Origin: Anaerolineales bacterium
GTDB taxonomy: Bacteria; Chloroflexota; Anaerolineae; Anaerolineales; Villigracilaceae
Length of the DNA: 64,000 bases
Direction: 5' to 3'
Assembly: GCA_030680795.1 (NCBI GenBank)
Contig: JAUXUL010000031.1
Coordinates: 1-64,000, forward strand
Shown: piece after piece, positions 8,032-16,703 of the stretch
How positions within the stretch are numbered: the stretch's first letter is position 1
Layout of the letters: every line of letters begins with the position of its first letter
Position numbers and translations under genes: made by a program
The notes under the pieces: generated by a model
Told to the model about the DNA's origin: nothing
Database searches by the model: none
The model's input: only the letters and a program-made list of their open reading frames with translations

Positions 8032-8994
8032 ATGAATCTTCCCCCTGATTTTATTCGCACCATCCAAACCGCCTTTGGCGATGACGGGCGTGACATGCTG
8101 GCACGTCTGCCTGAATTGATCGCGGAAGCATCCCTCCGCTGGGGGTTGGCGGAGGATGTTCAGCCTGTTCCCAATCTATCCTACAATTTTGTCGCGTTCG
8201 CAAAACGTCCTTCGACTACGCCGCAAAATGCGCGCGGCTCCGCTCAGGACGAAGTAATCCTTAAGATCGGCGTGCCGCACAAGGAATTGAACAGTGAGAT
8301 GGAGGCGTTGAAGTTTTTTAACGGCGAGGGCGTTTGTCAATTACTGGAATGCGACGAGGAAAAAGGCATGTTCCTGCTGGAAAGGCTCAAGCCGGGGAAG
8401 ATGCTCTCCGAATTGGAAGATGACGACGAACGCACGCATATTGCAGTGGATGTGATGCAAAAATTATGGCGACCTTTGGAGACCAGCGGCTTGCCACTGG
8501 CGCAGGAGCTTGCTCCTGCATTCCATAAATTTATAAAACTCTCCGATTGGTTCGATGGATTGAAGGAAATCCGTCCGCATTTTGAGGGTGGGACGGGCCC
8601 CTTCCCGACGGAAATTCTGGAACGGGTTGAGTCTTCCCTGCCAGAATTATTTGCGGATGAACACTGTTTGATCCATGGAGACTTTCATCATTTCAATATT
8701 CTTTCCTCCGAGCGGGGTTGGCTGGTGATCGACCCCAAGGGAGTCATCGGGCCCGCGGGATATGAGATCGGTCCGCTGATGCTCAACCCGTGGGGAAGCC
8801 TAATGGACAACGACCAATTCAAGGTCCAGACAAAGAGGCGGGTGGACATCCTCCATGAACGGTTGGGCTGGGAGCGGGAGATGACCATCCAATGGGCGCT
8901 GGCTCATGCTGTCCTCTCTGCGTGGTGGGATTATCCAAACCTGGATTGGAACTACTCGCTGAATTGTGCGAAAATATTTTCTGAGCTTAAATGA
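8032..8994 (+). CDS. APH(6)/hydroxyurea phosphotransferase-family kinase
   Basis: A 320-residue protein-kinase-like phosphotransferase of the family that includes streptomycin 6-kinases. The ATP-site lysine is in EVILKIGVPHKE. The catalytic loop is CLIHGDFHHFNILSS near residue 220, and the metal-binding Asp is in GWLVIDPKGVIGPAGYEIGP. The start at 8032 is chosen because the codons before it lie in a palindromic repeat. An insert of about 16 residues (RPSTTPQNARGSAQDE, 8206-8253) just before the ATP-site lysine is encoded by a dispersed repeat ending GCTCAGGACGAA. An 18-base palindrome GCAGGAGCTTGCTCCTGC is also coding at 8502-8519. The substrate is unknown, and chromosomal members need not confer resistance. 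Confidence 0.8.
   Translation: MNLPPDFIRTIQTAFGDDGRDMLARLPELIAEASLRWGLAEDVQPVPNLSYNFVAFAKRPSTTPQNARGSAQDEVILKIGVPHKELNSEMEALKFFNGEGVCQLLECDEEKGMFLLERLKPGKMLSELEDDDERTHIAVDVMQKLWRPLETSGLPLAQELAPAFHKFIKLSDWFDGLKEIRPHFEGGTGPFPTEILERVESSLPELFADEHCLIHGDFHHFNILSSERGWLVIDPKGVIGPAGYEIGPLMLNPWGSLMDNDQFKVQTKRRVDILHERLGWEREMTIQWALAHAVLSAWWDYPNLDWNYSLNCAKIFSELK
8206..8253. repeat. CTTCGAC...GCTCAGG family element inside a CDS
   Basis: CGTCCTTCGACTACG at the left and CGCTCAGGACGAA at the right define a 48-base (16-codon) element that keeps the kinase reading frame open. Confidence 0.7.
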
Positions 8995-9021
8995 CACAAC
9001 CTCCCATACGGGAGGTTGTGT
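8994..9021. terminator. Hairpin between convergent genes
   Basis: ACACAACCTCCC (8994-9005), loop ATAC, GGGAGGTTGTGT (9010-9021): a perfect 12-bp stem starting at the last base of the kinase stop codon. No T tract is present. It probably shields both convergent transcripts. Confidence 0.6.
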
Positions 9022-9034
9022 AGTAGGTGAAGGG

Positions 9035-9184
9035 TTACTTGCCGAGCAGTGAGAAGATGGCATATCCCAGGGCGAGGATGCCAGCGATCACACCAGCCAG
9101 TGGGAGCGCCACAAAAGCGCCGATGCCGACCCACAGGAAGTACAGCCACATGCACCAACCGGAAATCGTTTGAGGTAAAGACAT
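9035..9184 (-). CDS. Small 49-residue membrane protein
   Basis: Reads MSLPQTISGWCMWLYFLWVG then IGAFVALPLAGVIAGILALG and YAIFSLLGK: two hydrophobic segments joined by a short turn, ending with Lys. AAAGGAGAG lies eight bases upstream of the ATG, a strong ribosome site. It is monocistronic, convergent with the kinase and divergent from the ABC exporter genes at 9302. I do not recognise the family. The strong ribosome site and lack of internal stops support a real gene. Confidence 0.7.
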   Translation of the reverse strand: MSLPQTISGWCMWLYFLWVGIGAFVALPLAGVIAGILALGYAIFSLLGK

Positions 9185-9289
9185 TTCACACTCTCCTTTG
9201 AGATGAAAGAGGCCAGCCGGATTGCCAGCCCGTACTTAATAACCCTGTTTGGGGAAGGGGGTTGCGGAAGATGTGATTTTTGAAAATGG

Positions 9290-9295
9290 TACAAT
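9290..9295 (+). promoter_or_regulatory. Extended -10 box (TGG-TACAAT) of the ABC exporter genes
   Basis: TACAAT preceded by TGG, six bases before the ATG at 9302. No ribosome site is visible, so a leaderless transcript is plausible. Confidence 0.45.
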
Positions 9296-9301
9296 TGTTC
9301 T

Positions 9302-11122
9302 ATGACTACCCTCAGTACCCCTGCAGAATTTACTCTGCATCGAAAAAATAAATATGACCAATCCTCACCTGTGCGGTGGATCCTGTCACACATCCGCCCA
9401 TATTCGTGGATCGTGGTGATGATGATCCTCGGCGCAATTGGCAATGCCGTGCTGGCGGCGGTGGTGCCGGTGCTGACAGGCGATGCCTTCAACGCCATGC
9501 TGGAAAGTCCGCCCAAAACTTCGGTGTTGCTGCCGCTGGCATTGACCATCGGGTTTTCGCAGATCATTCGCGGTGTGCTGCAGCTCGGGCGAAACTTCGG
9601 CGCGGAGTTGATGGCGCAAAAGATAGAGCGCGACATTCGTGACGAGTTGTATCTTTCCCTGCTCGGCAAGAGCATGACCTTCCACAACCTTCAGCCTGTC
9701 GGCGATACGATGGCGCGTTCCACCAATGATGTGCGCGAAGTGAACTACATGTTCAGCCCGGGTGTGAACCTGGTGGTCGGTTCGTTCATGTTCATTCTCA
9801 TGCCGATCTTTTTTGCGCCGCGCTATCACCCTGCGCTCATCATTACCCCGCTCATCTTCACCGTCTTCTATTTTGTGGCGCTGGCGGGGTATCTCAAACA
9901 ACTGTCGCCGATCACGGATGAAGTCCGTTCGACGTTTGGCGCGATGAACACGCATCTCTCCGAGTCGCTGGATGGCGTGGAGATCATGAAGGGCGCGGCG
10001 CAGGAAGGCGCGGAAGTGGAACGCTTTGTCGTCAACGCGCGCAAGGTCCGTAATGCGTTTGTGCTGCAGGGCGATCTCGAAGCGAAATATATTGCCATGC
10101 TGCTGTTGGGGCTGGCGTATGCAGGCGGACTTGTCCACGCGCTCTTTCTCTTCCGCGCGGGGCTGATCAACGTCGGCGCGGTGGTTGGCTACTTTGGCAT
10201 GTTGCAGCTTTTGGGTTTCCCAACCTTTACCTCCACCTGGGCATATTCCCAGATCTCTTCAGGACTTTCCTCCGCCCGCCGCATTTTGGAGTTGATCCAG
10301 CGCGAGACGCTCCTTGACCAAAACGCCTCCGGCCGCACCTCGGAACTGCGCGGCGAGATCGAATTTCGCGGCGTCTCTTTCCATTACCCTCACCCCCTGC
10401 CCCCTTCGACAGGCTCAGGGCAACGCCTCTCCCCGGGAGAGAGGGGGGCAGGCGACAACGTGCTTGAAAACATTTCCTTCAAGGTCAAGCCTGGTCAAAC
10501 AGTAGCCATTGTCGGGCAGACGGGCGCGGGCAAGACCTCCCTCGTCAAGTTGATCAACCGCACCTACGATGTTTCCTCAGGTCAGGTTCTCGTCGATGGC
10601 GTGGATGTGCGCGCTTGGAACCTCGCCTCCCTGCGCGAGCAGATCTCCATCATCGAGCAGGATGTTTTCCTGTTCTCGCGCTCCCTGCGCGATAACATCG
10701 CTTTTGGCAAACCTGACGCAACCCGTGAGGAAGTCATCGCTTCCTCCATCGCCGCGCAGGCCCATGATTTCGTCCTCGACTTCGACCAGACCTACGAGAC
10801 GACTGTCGGCGAACGCGGCGTGACCCTCTCCGGCGGACAAAAGCAGCGCATCGCACTCGCCCGCGCCTTTCTCACCGACCCGCACATTCTCGTGCTGGAT
10901 GATTCCACCTCCGCCATCGACTCTGCCACCGAGGATAAGATTCAGCGCGCCATCTCCAACGCCGCCCGCGGGCGCACAACCTTCATCATCACCCACCGCC
11001 TCTCACAGATCCGCTGGGCCGATCTGATCATCGTCCTCCGCAAGGGACACATTGCCGCCATCGGCTCACACGATGAGTTGATGCAGACCTCCGAGGCGTA
11101 TTCGAGGATATTCAGGGAGTGA
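9302..11122 (+). CDS. ABC exporter half-transporter, degenerate-site subunit
   Basis: A 606-residue permease-ATPase fusion: about six membrane helices (residues 30-320), then the nucleotide-binding domain. Walker A is GQTGAGKTSLVK, the signature LSGGQKQRIALARA, Walker B ILVLDDSTSAID, H-loop THRLS. The residue after Walker B is Asp, not the catalytic Glu, marking a degenerate ATP site. With the next gene it should form a heterodimeric inner-membrane exporter of the LmrCD/TM287-288 type, substrate unknown. An insert of about 21 residues (HPLPPSTGSGQRLSPGERGA, 10387-10452) directly after the A-loop region FHYP is encoded by nested repeats. It follows a -10 box closely and has no ribosome site. 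Confidence 0.9.
   Translation: MTTLSTPAEFTLHRKNKYDQSSPVRWILSHIRPYSWIVVMMILGAIGNAVLAAVVPVLTGDAFNAMLESPPKTSVLLPLALTIGFSQIIRGVLQLGRNFGAELMAQKIERDIRDELYLSLLGKSMTFHNLQPVGDTMARSTNDVREVNYMFSPGVNLVVGSFMFILMPIFFAPRYHPALIITPLIFTVFYFVALAGYLKQLSPITDEVRSTFGAMNTHLSESLDGVEIMKGAAQEGAEVERFVVNARKVRNAFVLQGDLEAKYIAMLLLGLAYAGGLVHALFLFRAGLINVGAVVGYFGMLQLLGFPTFTSTWAYSQISSGLSSARRILELIQRETLLDQNASGRTSELRGEIEFRGVSFHYPHPLPPSTGSGQRLSPGERGAGDNVLENISFKVKPGQTVAIVGQTGAGKTSLVKLINRTYDVSSGQVLVDGVDVRAWNLASLREQISIIEQDVFLFSRSLRDNIAFGKPDATREEVIASSIAAQAHDFVLDFDQTYETTVGERGVTLSGGQKQRIALARAFLTDPHILVLDDSTSAIDSATEDKIQRAISNAARGRTTFIITHRLSQIRWADLIIVLRKGHIAAIGSHDELMQTSEAYSRIFRE
10387..10452. repeat. Nested dispersed repeats inside the ABC exporter CDS
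   Basis: An outer element runs from CCCTCACCCCCTGCCCC to CTCTCCCCGGGAGAGAGGGG. Inside it lies CCTTCGACAGGCTCAGGG (10403-10420). The whole insert keeps the frame. Confidence 0.7.
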
Positions 11123-11230
11123 TCAGTGGACAGTGGACAGTAATCAGTAAACAATATGATGACCTGTCACTGATACACTGTTCACCGATTACTGATCACT
11201 GATTACTGATTACTGATTACTGGACACTAA
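11123..11230. repeat. Short-word tandem array (ACTGATTACTGATC)
   Basis: Nearly the whole gap between the two exporter genes consists of ATCAGTGGACAGTGGACAGT and, after 11160, ACTGATCACTGATTACTGAT. The two halves are roughly complementary, so the array can fold on itself. It ends 4 bases before the ATG of the second gene, leaving no room for a normal ribosome site. Confidence 0.75.
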
Positions 11231-11233
11231 ACT

Positions 11234-13048
11234 ATGGGTTTCTTCGCAGGACTTAACGACGAAAAATATGACCGCCAGTATACCGACCGTGTGCTGGTGC
11301 GCCGCATGGTCAACTACTTCAACACACAGACCTCGCGGCTTGTGTACGCATCCATCACCATCATCGTGCTGGCATTCATCGGCGCAGCATTGCCGGTCAT
11401 TGTCAGCCGCATGGTGGATTTGATCCAGGTACAGCCAACCATCATATCCATTGTTTGGGTGGGAGTCGCGCTTGTCGGCGTGGGAATTGGCTTGTGGGGA
11501 CTGAACTGGCTGAGGCGGAGTCTGATCGTGCGCGCCGTCGGCGATGTGGTGCTGGACATGCGCACGCGTGCCTTCCGCGCCGCCGCCGAGCATGATCTCT
11601 CGTTCTACGATCAATTCTCCTCGGGCAGAATCGTCTCGCGCATCACCTCCGATACAAATGATTTCGGTCAACTCGTGGTCATCATCACTGATGTGGCCGC
11701 GCAAATCTTTCAAGCCATCATCATTGCGGTGGTGCTCTTCCGCACGGAATGGCGTCTGGCGTTATTGCTGATCGGTTTCCTGCCATTCATCTTCGCGATT
11801 GCATCCGGCTTTCGCGTGCTGGCGCGCCGCATTACAAGAAAAGGCATGAAAGCCATGTCAGATGTGAACGCCGCCATCAAGGAAACCATCAGCGGCATTT
11901 CGATTGCGAAAAATTTCCGGCAGGAAGAAGGCATCTTCGAATCTTTTGATGAATCGAACCAGCAGTCGTATCACGTCAACGTACAGCGCGGTTTCATTCT
12001 TTCGCTGGTCTTCCCAGTGCTCAATGCCATCGGCGGCATCTTCGTCGGCGTGCTGGTATATATCGGCGGCATGAGCGCGGCGCAGGGTATGGTCAGCATT
12101 GGCGCCTGGTATCTCTTCATCATCAGCCTAGACCAGTTCTTCTTCCCCATTTTGAATCTCACCTCGTTTTGGGCACAGATCCAGGGTGGACTTTCCGCCG
12201 CGGAGCGTGTCTTCGCCTTGATCGATGCAGACCCGAACGTGATCCAGAATGAAAAACAGGATGTGCCGCGGCTGAAAGGCGAGATCCATTTTGATGCGCT
12301 TCATTTCCGTTATTCGGATAAGGAAGCGGTTCTGACGGACTTCAACTTGCTCGTACAACCCGGAGAGACTCTTGCGCTGGTAGGACATACCGGCGCGGGC
12401 AAGTCATCCATTGCAAAATTGATCGCGCGCTTCTACGAATATCAACAGGGACGCCTGCTCATTGACGGACGCGACCTGCGTACTTTTGACCTGACCCAAT
12501 ACCGCAGGCAGCTCGGTATTGTTTCACAAGTCCCATTTTTGTTTTCAGGCACATTAGTTGACAATATCCGTTATGCCGCGCCAGGCGTCCCTGAAGAGGA
12601 AATGCTCAAACTCGCCAAAAGAATCGGCGATGGCGAATGGCTGGAGACATTGCCCGAAGGTTTGCACACCGAAGTGGGTGAGCGCGGCAATCGGCTTTCG
12701 ATGGGACAGCGCCAGCTCGTGGCGTTGATGCGCGTGCTGGTTCAAAACCCTGCCCTCTTTATTCTCGATGAAGCCACCGCCAGCATTGACCCGTTCACTG
12801 AATGGCAGATCCAGCAGGCGTTGAACTTGATCCTGAAGAACACCACCAGTATTTTGATCGCGCACCGCTTGTCCACCGTCAAAGCCGCAGACCGCATCGT
12901 CGTCATGCAAAAAGGCACGATCATCGAAGAGGGCAGTCACGACAGTCTGTTAAATCAAAACGGACATTATGCCGAGTTATACAATACTTATTTCCGGCAC
13001 CAGAGCCTGGCGTATATCGAGCAGGTGAAGGAAATGGTTGGGAAGTAA
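11234..13048 (+). CDS. ABC exporter half-transporter, catalytic-site subunit
   Basis: A 604-residue partner of the preceding gene. Six membrane helices are followed by a nucleotide-binding domain with Walker A GHTGAGKSSIAK, signature LSMGQRQLVALMR, Walker B LFILDEATASID with the catalytic Glu, and H-loop AHRLSTVK. The signature Gly is replaced by Met. Together the two chains would make one intact ATP site (this Walker A/B with LSGGQ of the partner) and one degenerate site (Asp plus LSMGQ), the classic asymmetric exporter. Substrate unknown. Confidence 0.9.
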   Translation: MGFFAGLNDEKYDRQYTDRVLVRRMVNYFNTQTSRLVYASITIIVLAFIGAALPVIVSRMVDLIQVQPTIISIVWVGVALVGVGIGLWGLNWLRRSLIVRAVGDVVLDMRTRAFRAAAEHDLSFYDQFSSGRIVSRITSDTNDFGQLVVIITDVAAQIFQAIIIAVVLFRTEWRLALLLIGFLPFIFAIASGFRVLARRITRKGMKAMSDVNAAIKETISGISIAKNFRQEEGIFESFDESNQQSYHVNVQRGFILSLVFPVLNAIGGIFVGVLVYIGGMSAAQGMVSIGAWYLFIISLDQFFFPILNLTSFWAQIQGGLSAAERVFALIDADPNVIQNEKQDVPRLKGEIHFDALHFRYSDKEAVLTDFNLLVQPGETLALVGHTGAGKSSIAKLIARFYEYQQGRLLIDGRDLRTFDLTQYRRQLGIVSQVPFLFSGTLVDNIRYAAPGVPEEEMLKLAKRIGDGEWLETLPEGLHTEVGERGNRLSMGQRQLVALMRVLVQNPALFILDEATASIDPFTEWQIQQALNLILKNTTSILIAHRLSTVKAADRIVVMQKGTIIEEGSHDSLLNQNGHYAELYNTYFRHQSLAYIEQVKEMVGK

Positions 13049-13083
13049 AAAAAACAACTAATGTGTCACCCTCCCGAAGAGCA

Positions 13084-13234
13084 CACCGCACTGGCGTACG
13101 GCGCAAGTGTCGGGACGATGTGAGGGAGCGTTCCCTTCGACAAGCTCAGGACAGGCTTTGCGACCGGAGGGTCTCGCTCGCAGAGTTGGAGATTCTCACC
13201 GCACTGGCGCGCGGCGCAAGTGTCGCTCCGCTCA
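13084..13234. repeat. Cluster of three dispersed elements
   Basis: Two copies of the CACTGGCG(C/T)(G/A)CGGCGCAAGTG hairpin (13084-13117 and 13197-13225) flank a CCCTTCGACAAGCTCAGGAC element (13133-13152), with GAGGGTCTCGCTC and CTCCGCTCAG between and after. No gene is seen here. Confidence 0.7.
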
Positions 13235-13260
13235 GAATAAGGTGTTACATATAAAAATTT

Positions 13261-13295
13261 ACCCGATGGCTCAAAGCCCATCGGGTGAATTTTTT
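13261..13295. terminator. Bidirectional terminator between the exporter and RCK genes
   Basis: ACCCGATGG (13261-13269), 8-base loop, CCATCGGGT (13278-13286), with a T run after it on the + strand and AAAAATTT before it, serving the - strand. Confidence 0.85.
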
Positions 13296-13977
13296 AGTTA
13301 ATCACATGTCTTGAAGGCGGTTCGAGCAATATTGCCAATTGATTTGCGCCTTCGCTGTCTGTGACTGCCAGCACTTCGTCGCCTTCTTCGAGCGCGGTGG
13401 TACCGCGCGGCAGGGTGATCTGTCCGTGGCGGATGATGGCGGCAATCACACATTGGTCGGGCAAGCCCAGGTCTTTGAGATGCACGCCAACTGCTTTTGC
13501 GCCGGGGGGGACTTTCTCCTCCACCACCGAATACCGTCCACGGCGCAGTTTGAGCAGGGTCATCATATCGCCTAGGGACATTTCCTCCTGAATGAGGTGC
13601 GCCATCACATCCGCTTGATTGATGGTCTCATCCACGTGGAAGTTCTGGTCAAACAACCAGGCATTGCGCGGATTATTGATGCGGGCCACCGTACGCCTGA
13701 CCTTAAACATCGTGCGCGCCAAATAACATAATACGAGGTTGGCGGCATCGTCACTGGTACAAGCCACGATCACGTTCGCTTTTTCCAAACCAGCCAATTT
13801 CAAGACAGCCGGGTCGGTTGCCTGTCCCTCGTAGATCACTTCAGTGGGAAGCTCGTGATGAAGGCGACCAAGCAATTCACGGCGATGCTCGACCAGCCGC
13901 ACCTGATAGTTTTGCGCCAATAACTGAGAGGCAAGTTGAGCGCCTGTCCGCCCGCCGCCTGCAATAAATACATACAT
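13294..13977 (-). CDS. RCK (TrkA-N/TrkA-C) potassium-transport regulator, subunit 1
   Basis: A 227-residue cytoplasmic regulator. The Rossmann nucleotide site is FIAGGGRTGAQLASQLL, with acidic/basic ribose contacts in VRLVEHRRE. The TrkA-C domain lies after about residue 145 (PPGAKAVGVHLKDLGLP). RCK proteins gate K+ channels and transporters in response to NAD(H), ATP/ADP or c-di-AMP. It begins one base after the stop of the next upstream RCK gene, in one operon with a KimA-type permease. It lacks the Asp/Glu at the usual second-strand end (it has E-H), so the ligand is uncertain. Confidence 0.88.
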   Translation of the reverse strand: MYVFIAGGGRTGAQLASQLLAQNYQVRLVEHRRELLGRLHHELPTEVIYEGQATDPAVLKLAGLEKANVIVACTSDDAANLVLCYLARTMFKVRRTVARINNPRNAWLFDQNFHVDETINQADVMAHLIQEEMSLGDMMTLLKLRRGRYSVVEEKVPPGAKAVGVHLKDLGLPDQCVIAAIIRHGQITLPRGTTALEEGDEVLAVTDSEGANQLAILLEPPSRHVIN

Positions 13978-13978
13978 G

Positions 13979-14644
13979 TTAAGCCTCCTGGCCTTCCTGC
14001 AACTTTACACGCAGGGCTTTTACGCCTTCGAAAGTTGCGCTGACGGTAAGCACATCGCCACTCTTAAGTTTTGCATCCGCTTTTGGTAATTCTGCACGGC
14101 CGGCACGGGTTAACGCAGCGCAGATGATATTGTTACAGCCGTCCAGCAAGCTGGAAACGATCATTCCATCCCATTTGGGGGAGATGTACATCTCGTACAC
14201 TTCCACTTCGCCATTGCCGGCGGAAAACACTGCGCGGAAGGATGGATCAATCAGCAATTCCTGCACGCGTTGTGCGCCCCAGGCCGTGGAACTAACGATC
14301 TGCAATCCAAATGCCTCAAGCATTTCGCGCATGGCTGGGTCATAATTGCGGACAATCACTTGCTTCACATTGGGATAATGCACACGAATGGTATGTCCGA
14401 TCACAGCATTCATGGTGTCTGAATTGGTGACGACGGCAACGCCATCGGCTTTGTCAATTCCGGCACGGGACAAGGTGTCAGATGAGAGAACTTCTCCTTC
14501 AACGGTGCGCCCCCGAAAGTCCGGATGGAGGCGGTTTAAAGCTTTTTGATCGCTATCCACAACCACAACTTGATGTCCATTTGTAAATAGGCCGAAGGAT
14601 AATTGCTCTCCGACCCTGCCGCAACCGACAACAATGAAATTCAT
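13979..14644 (-). CDS. RCK (TrkA-N/TrkA-C) potassium-transport regulator, subunit 2
   Basis: A 221-residue paralogue of the neighbouring RCK protein. The nucleotide motif is FIVVGCGRVGEQLSFGLF with the second-strand acidic residue in VVVVDSDQKAL, typical of NAD(H) binding. TrkA-C occupies the last 80 residues. Its ATG overlaps the stop codon of the KimA-like permease (ATGA), so the two are translationally coupled. Having two different RCK subunits suggests a hetero-oligomeric gate. Confidence 0.88.
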   Translation of the reverse strand: MNFIVVGCGRVGEQLSFGLFTNGHQVVVVDSDQKALNRLHPDFRGRTVEGEVLSSDTLSRAGIDKADGVAVVTNSDTMNAVIGHTIRVHYPNVKQVIVRNYDPAMREMLEAFGLQIVSSTAWGAQRVQELLIDPSFRAVFSAGNGEVEVYEMYISPKWDGMIVSSLLDGCNNIICAALTRAGRAELPKADAKLKSGDVLTVSATFEGVKALRVKLQEGQEA

Positions 14645-16620
14645 TTTACAACTCCTTCATGCCCGCCATCTTCATGGACGTGATAGGGCACATTTGTAAT
14701 CACAATATCGTGCAAATGCTTTAACTGACTGCGTAATATTTCCGCCGTATTGGTGTGCAATGCGGAAGTCATGCGGTTGTCTGAAACGAACTCGGGCACT
14801 ACAATCGTGATGGTTTCACCGGGCTGGCGTTGTTCTGCAATATCGGCAATATATCCTAGGATCGGTTCAATAAAAAGGCGGTATGGGGAATCCAACATCA
14901 CCATGCGAACTCCCTCACCCCAGGTTTCCCATTTTTGGCGGACTTTTTCAGCTTCTTCCGGTTCAATCGTGACGTGCACCGCGGTCACATCGTCCGACAA
15001 CATGCGCGCATAACGAAGGGCAGCCAGTGTACCCTGATGCACGCCGCTGACCGGCATGATCACACGATGGCGGATGGCGTGAGGTGGAATGACTCCAAAA
15101 TTATCAAGTGAAAGTATTTTTGCAAGATTTTTGTAATGACGATGTACCAGCCAGAGAGCGCCAACCAGCACGGGGATAAGTATCAAGACAACATACGCAC
15201 CATCGTGAAATTTTGTAACCGAAAATACCATCATAACGATTGTAGTACAGAGTCCTCCAAAACCATTGGTGATCATTTTGACCCTCCAAAGAGGATCATA
15301 TCGAAGTGTGGACCCGCGCTCAACAACTTCCTCACCAGGTTTCAGGTTCCCGCATTTCCACCAGCGCAACGCCATGCCAAATTGTGAAAAAGTAAAGGAG
15401 AGGAAAACACCAATAGCATATAACGGAATAAGACGCGTCACGCTTGCCTGAAATATCACGATCAAAATGGATGCAATAATTGCCAGGGCAACAATGCCGC
15501 GCGAATAAACAAGGCGGCTGCCGCGATAGGTTAATTGACGGGGTAGGAAGCCATCCCTTGCCATGAGCGCGCTTAAACGCGGGAAACCCGCAAAGGCAGT
15601 ATTCGCTGCAAGAAGTAGAATAATGGTCGTTGCAAAAATAACAGTGATGTAAAAGAAGCCCTGCCCATTAAATATTGTACGAGCCAGCTGCGAAATGACT
15701 GTTTCAAGTTCGGATGGGACGGCAAGGATATTCATCGAAAGGTAGGATATGCCCAGGAACAACGATGAAAGAATAATAGCCATCCAGGTTAATGTAATGG
15801 CCGCATTCTTACTGCGAGGTTCCTTGAAGGCAGTAATACCGTTTGAAATTGCTTCGATACCTGTCAGGGCGGCTGTGCCGCTGGAAAATGCATGAAGGAT
15901 CAGGAATGGCGTTATCACAGTTAGAACGCCCTCCACATGAACCATTTCAGGCGGGTTCAATACGACACCTAGCGATCCTGTAAGATACTTCACCATACCC
16001 ACTCCCAAAGCAACGAACATGATGATAATGAAGAGAAAACTGGGAATGGCTATCGCTGCGCCGGATTCTCTTACCCCACGCAGGTTGATCAACATCATTA
16101 CGAGAACCGCAATCACAGCAATAATTACACGGTATTCATAAACTTCAGGGTATGCCGAAACAATCTGCGCCACACCGGATGAAATGGATACGGAAACAGT
16201 CAGGATGTAATCCATCAAAAGTGAGGAAGCGGCGATCAATGCTGCCAATTCACTGATGTTGTCTCTCGCCACAATATACGCACCGCCACCGTCAGGATAT
16301 GTGTGGATAATCTGTGTATACGAGATGGAAACAATCACCAGCAACGCCACAATTGCAATCGAAATCGGAAAAACATAACGAAAACCTTGAGCGCCTGCAA
16401 TGGCGAGAATTACGAGAATTTCCTGTGTAGCGTAAGCGTTTGATGAAAGTGCATCTGATGCAAATACAGCCAGCCCGACTCTTTTCCCAATGGTTTGATG
16501 CGGGGCATCTGCTGTGGATAAGGGACGACCGATCAGCCAGGAACGCCAGCTTTTTCGGGGCATATAATCCGTCGTACGTTCAATAATGGATGTTTGTGAA
16601 TTATCTTCCTGATTGATCAT
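14641..16620 (-). CDS. KimA-type APC-superfamily potassium permease
   Basis: A 659-residue membrane protein. The N-terminal motif is GKRVGLAVFASDALSSNAYA (about residues 45-64), close to the start of KimA (YdaO), a high-affinity K+ importer. About 12 membrane segments reach residue 500. A soluble C-terminal domain of about 160 residues (RHRVIMPVSGVHQGTLAALR...) is USP-like, as in KimA. The ATG at 16620 is chosen; an upstream TTG at 16629 is possible. It lies 83 bases after plsC, too short for a c-di-AMP riboswitch, and none is seen. Co-transcription with two RCK genes supports potassium as the substrate. A general amino-acid permease is the alternative. Confidence 0.82.
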   Translation of the reverse strand: MINQEDNSQTSIIERTTDYMPRKSWRSWLIGRPLSTADAPHQTIGKRVGLAVFASDALSSNAYATQEILVILAIAGAQGFRYVFPISIAIVALLVIVSISYTQIIHTYPDGGGAYIVARDNISELAALIAASSLLMDYILTVSVSISSGVAQIVSAYPEVYEYRVIIAVIAVLVMMLINLRGVRESGAAIAIPSFLFIIIMFVALGVGMVKYLTGSLGVVLNPPEMVHVEGVLTVITPFLILHAFSSGTAALTGIEAISNGITAFKEPRSKNAAITLTWMAIILSSLFLGISYLSMNILAVPSELETVISQLARTIFNGQGFFYITVIFATTIILLLAANTAFAGFPRLSALMARDGFLPRQLTYRGSRLVYSRGIVALAIIASILIVIFQASVTRLIPLYAIGVFLSFTFSQFGMALRWWKCGNLKPGEEVVERGSTLRYDPLWRVKMITNGFGGLCTTIVMMVFSVTKFHDGAYVVLILIPVLVGALWLVHRHYKNLAKILSLDNFGVIPPHAIRHRVIMPVSGVHQGTLAALRYARMLSDDVTAVHVTIEPEEAEKVRQKWETWGEGVRMVMLDSPYRLFIEPILGYIADIAEQRQPGETITIVVPEFVSDNRMTSALHTNTAEILRSQLKHLHDIVITNVPYHVHEDGGHEGVVK

Positions 16621-16703
16621 GTTGTCCAAGTTATCTGCAAAATCATCCCGTTCTTCAAATGGGACAAGGACGGATTATAGTCCAAATCCTTTTTTTCGGC
16701 AGA

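Noticed and set aside
8032-8994. Acquired aminoglycoside resistance gene
   Set aside because: The family similarity is real, but there is no mobile context and many chromosomal members have unknown substrates, so resistance is not claimed.
9386-10138. A 250-codon open frame on the - strand under the first ABC exporter gene
   Set aside because: Antisense shadow: very rich in His/Arg, no recognisable fold, and the + strand protein is clearly the real one.
11123-11230. Possible CRISPR array
   Set aside because: Units are only about 7 bases, degenerate and contiguous, with no constant repeat and unique spacers, and no cas genes in the window.
12802-13254. A 150-codon + strand frame across the end of the second ABC exporter
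   Set aside because: An overlapping shadow frame continued through dispersed repeats, rich in Arg/His with no family resemblance.
16630-16703. c-di-AMP (ydaO-type) riboswitch ahead of the KimA-like gene
   Set aside because: Only 83 bases separate the two genes and none of the conserved riboswitch wording is seen.
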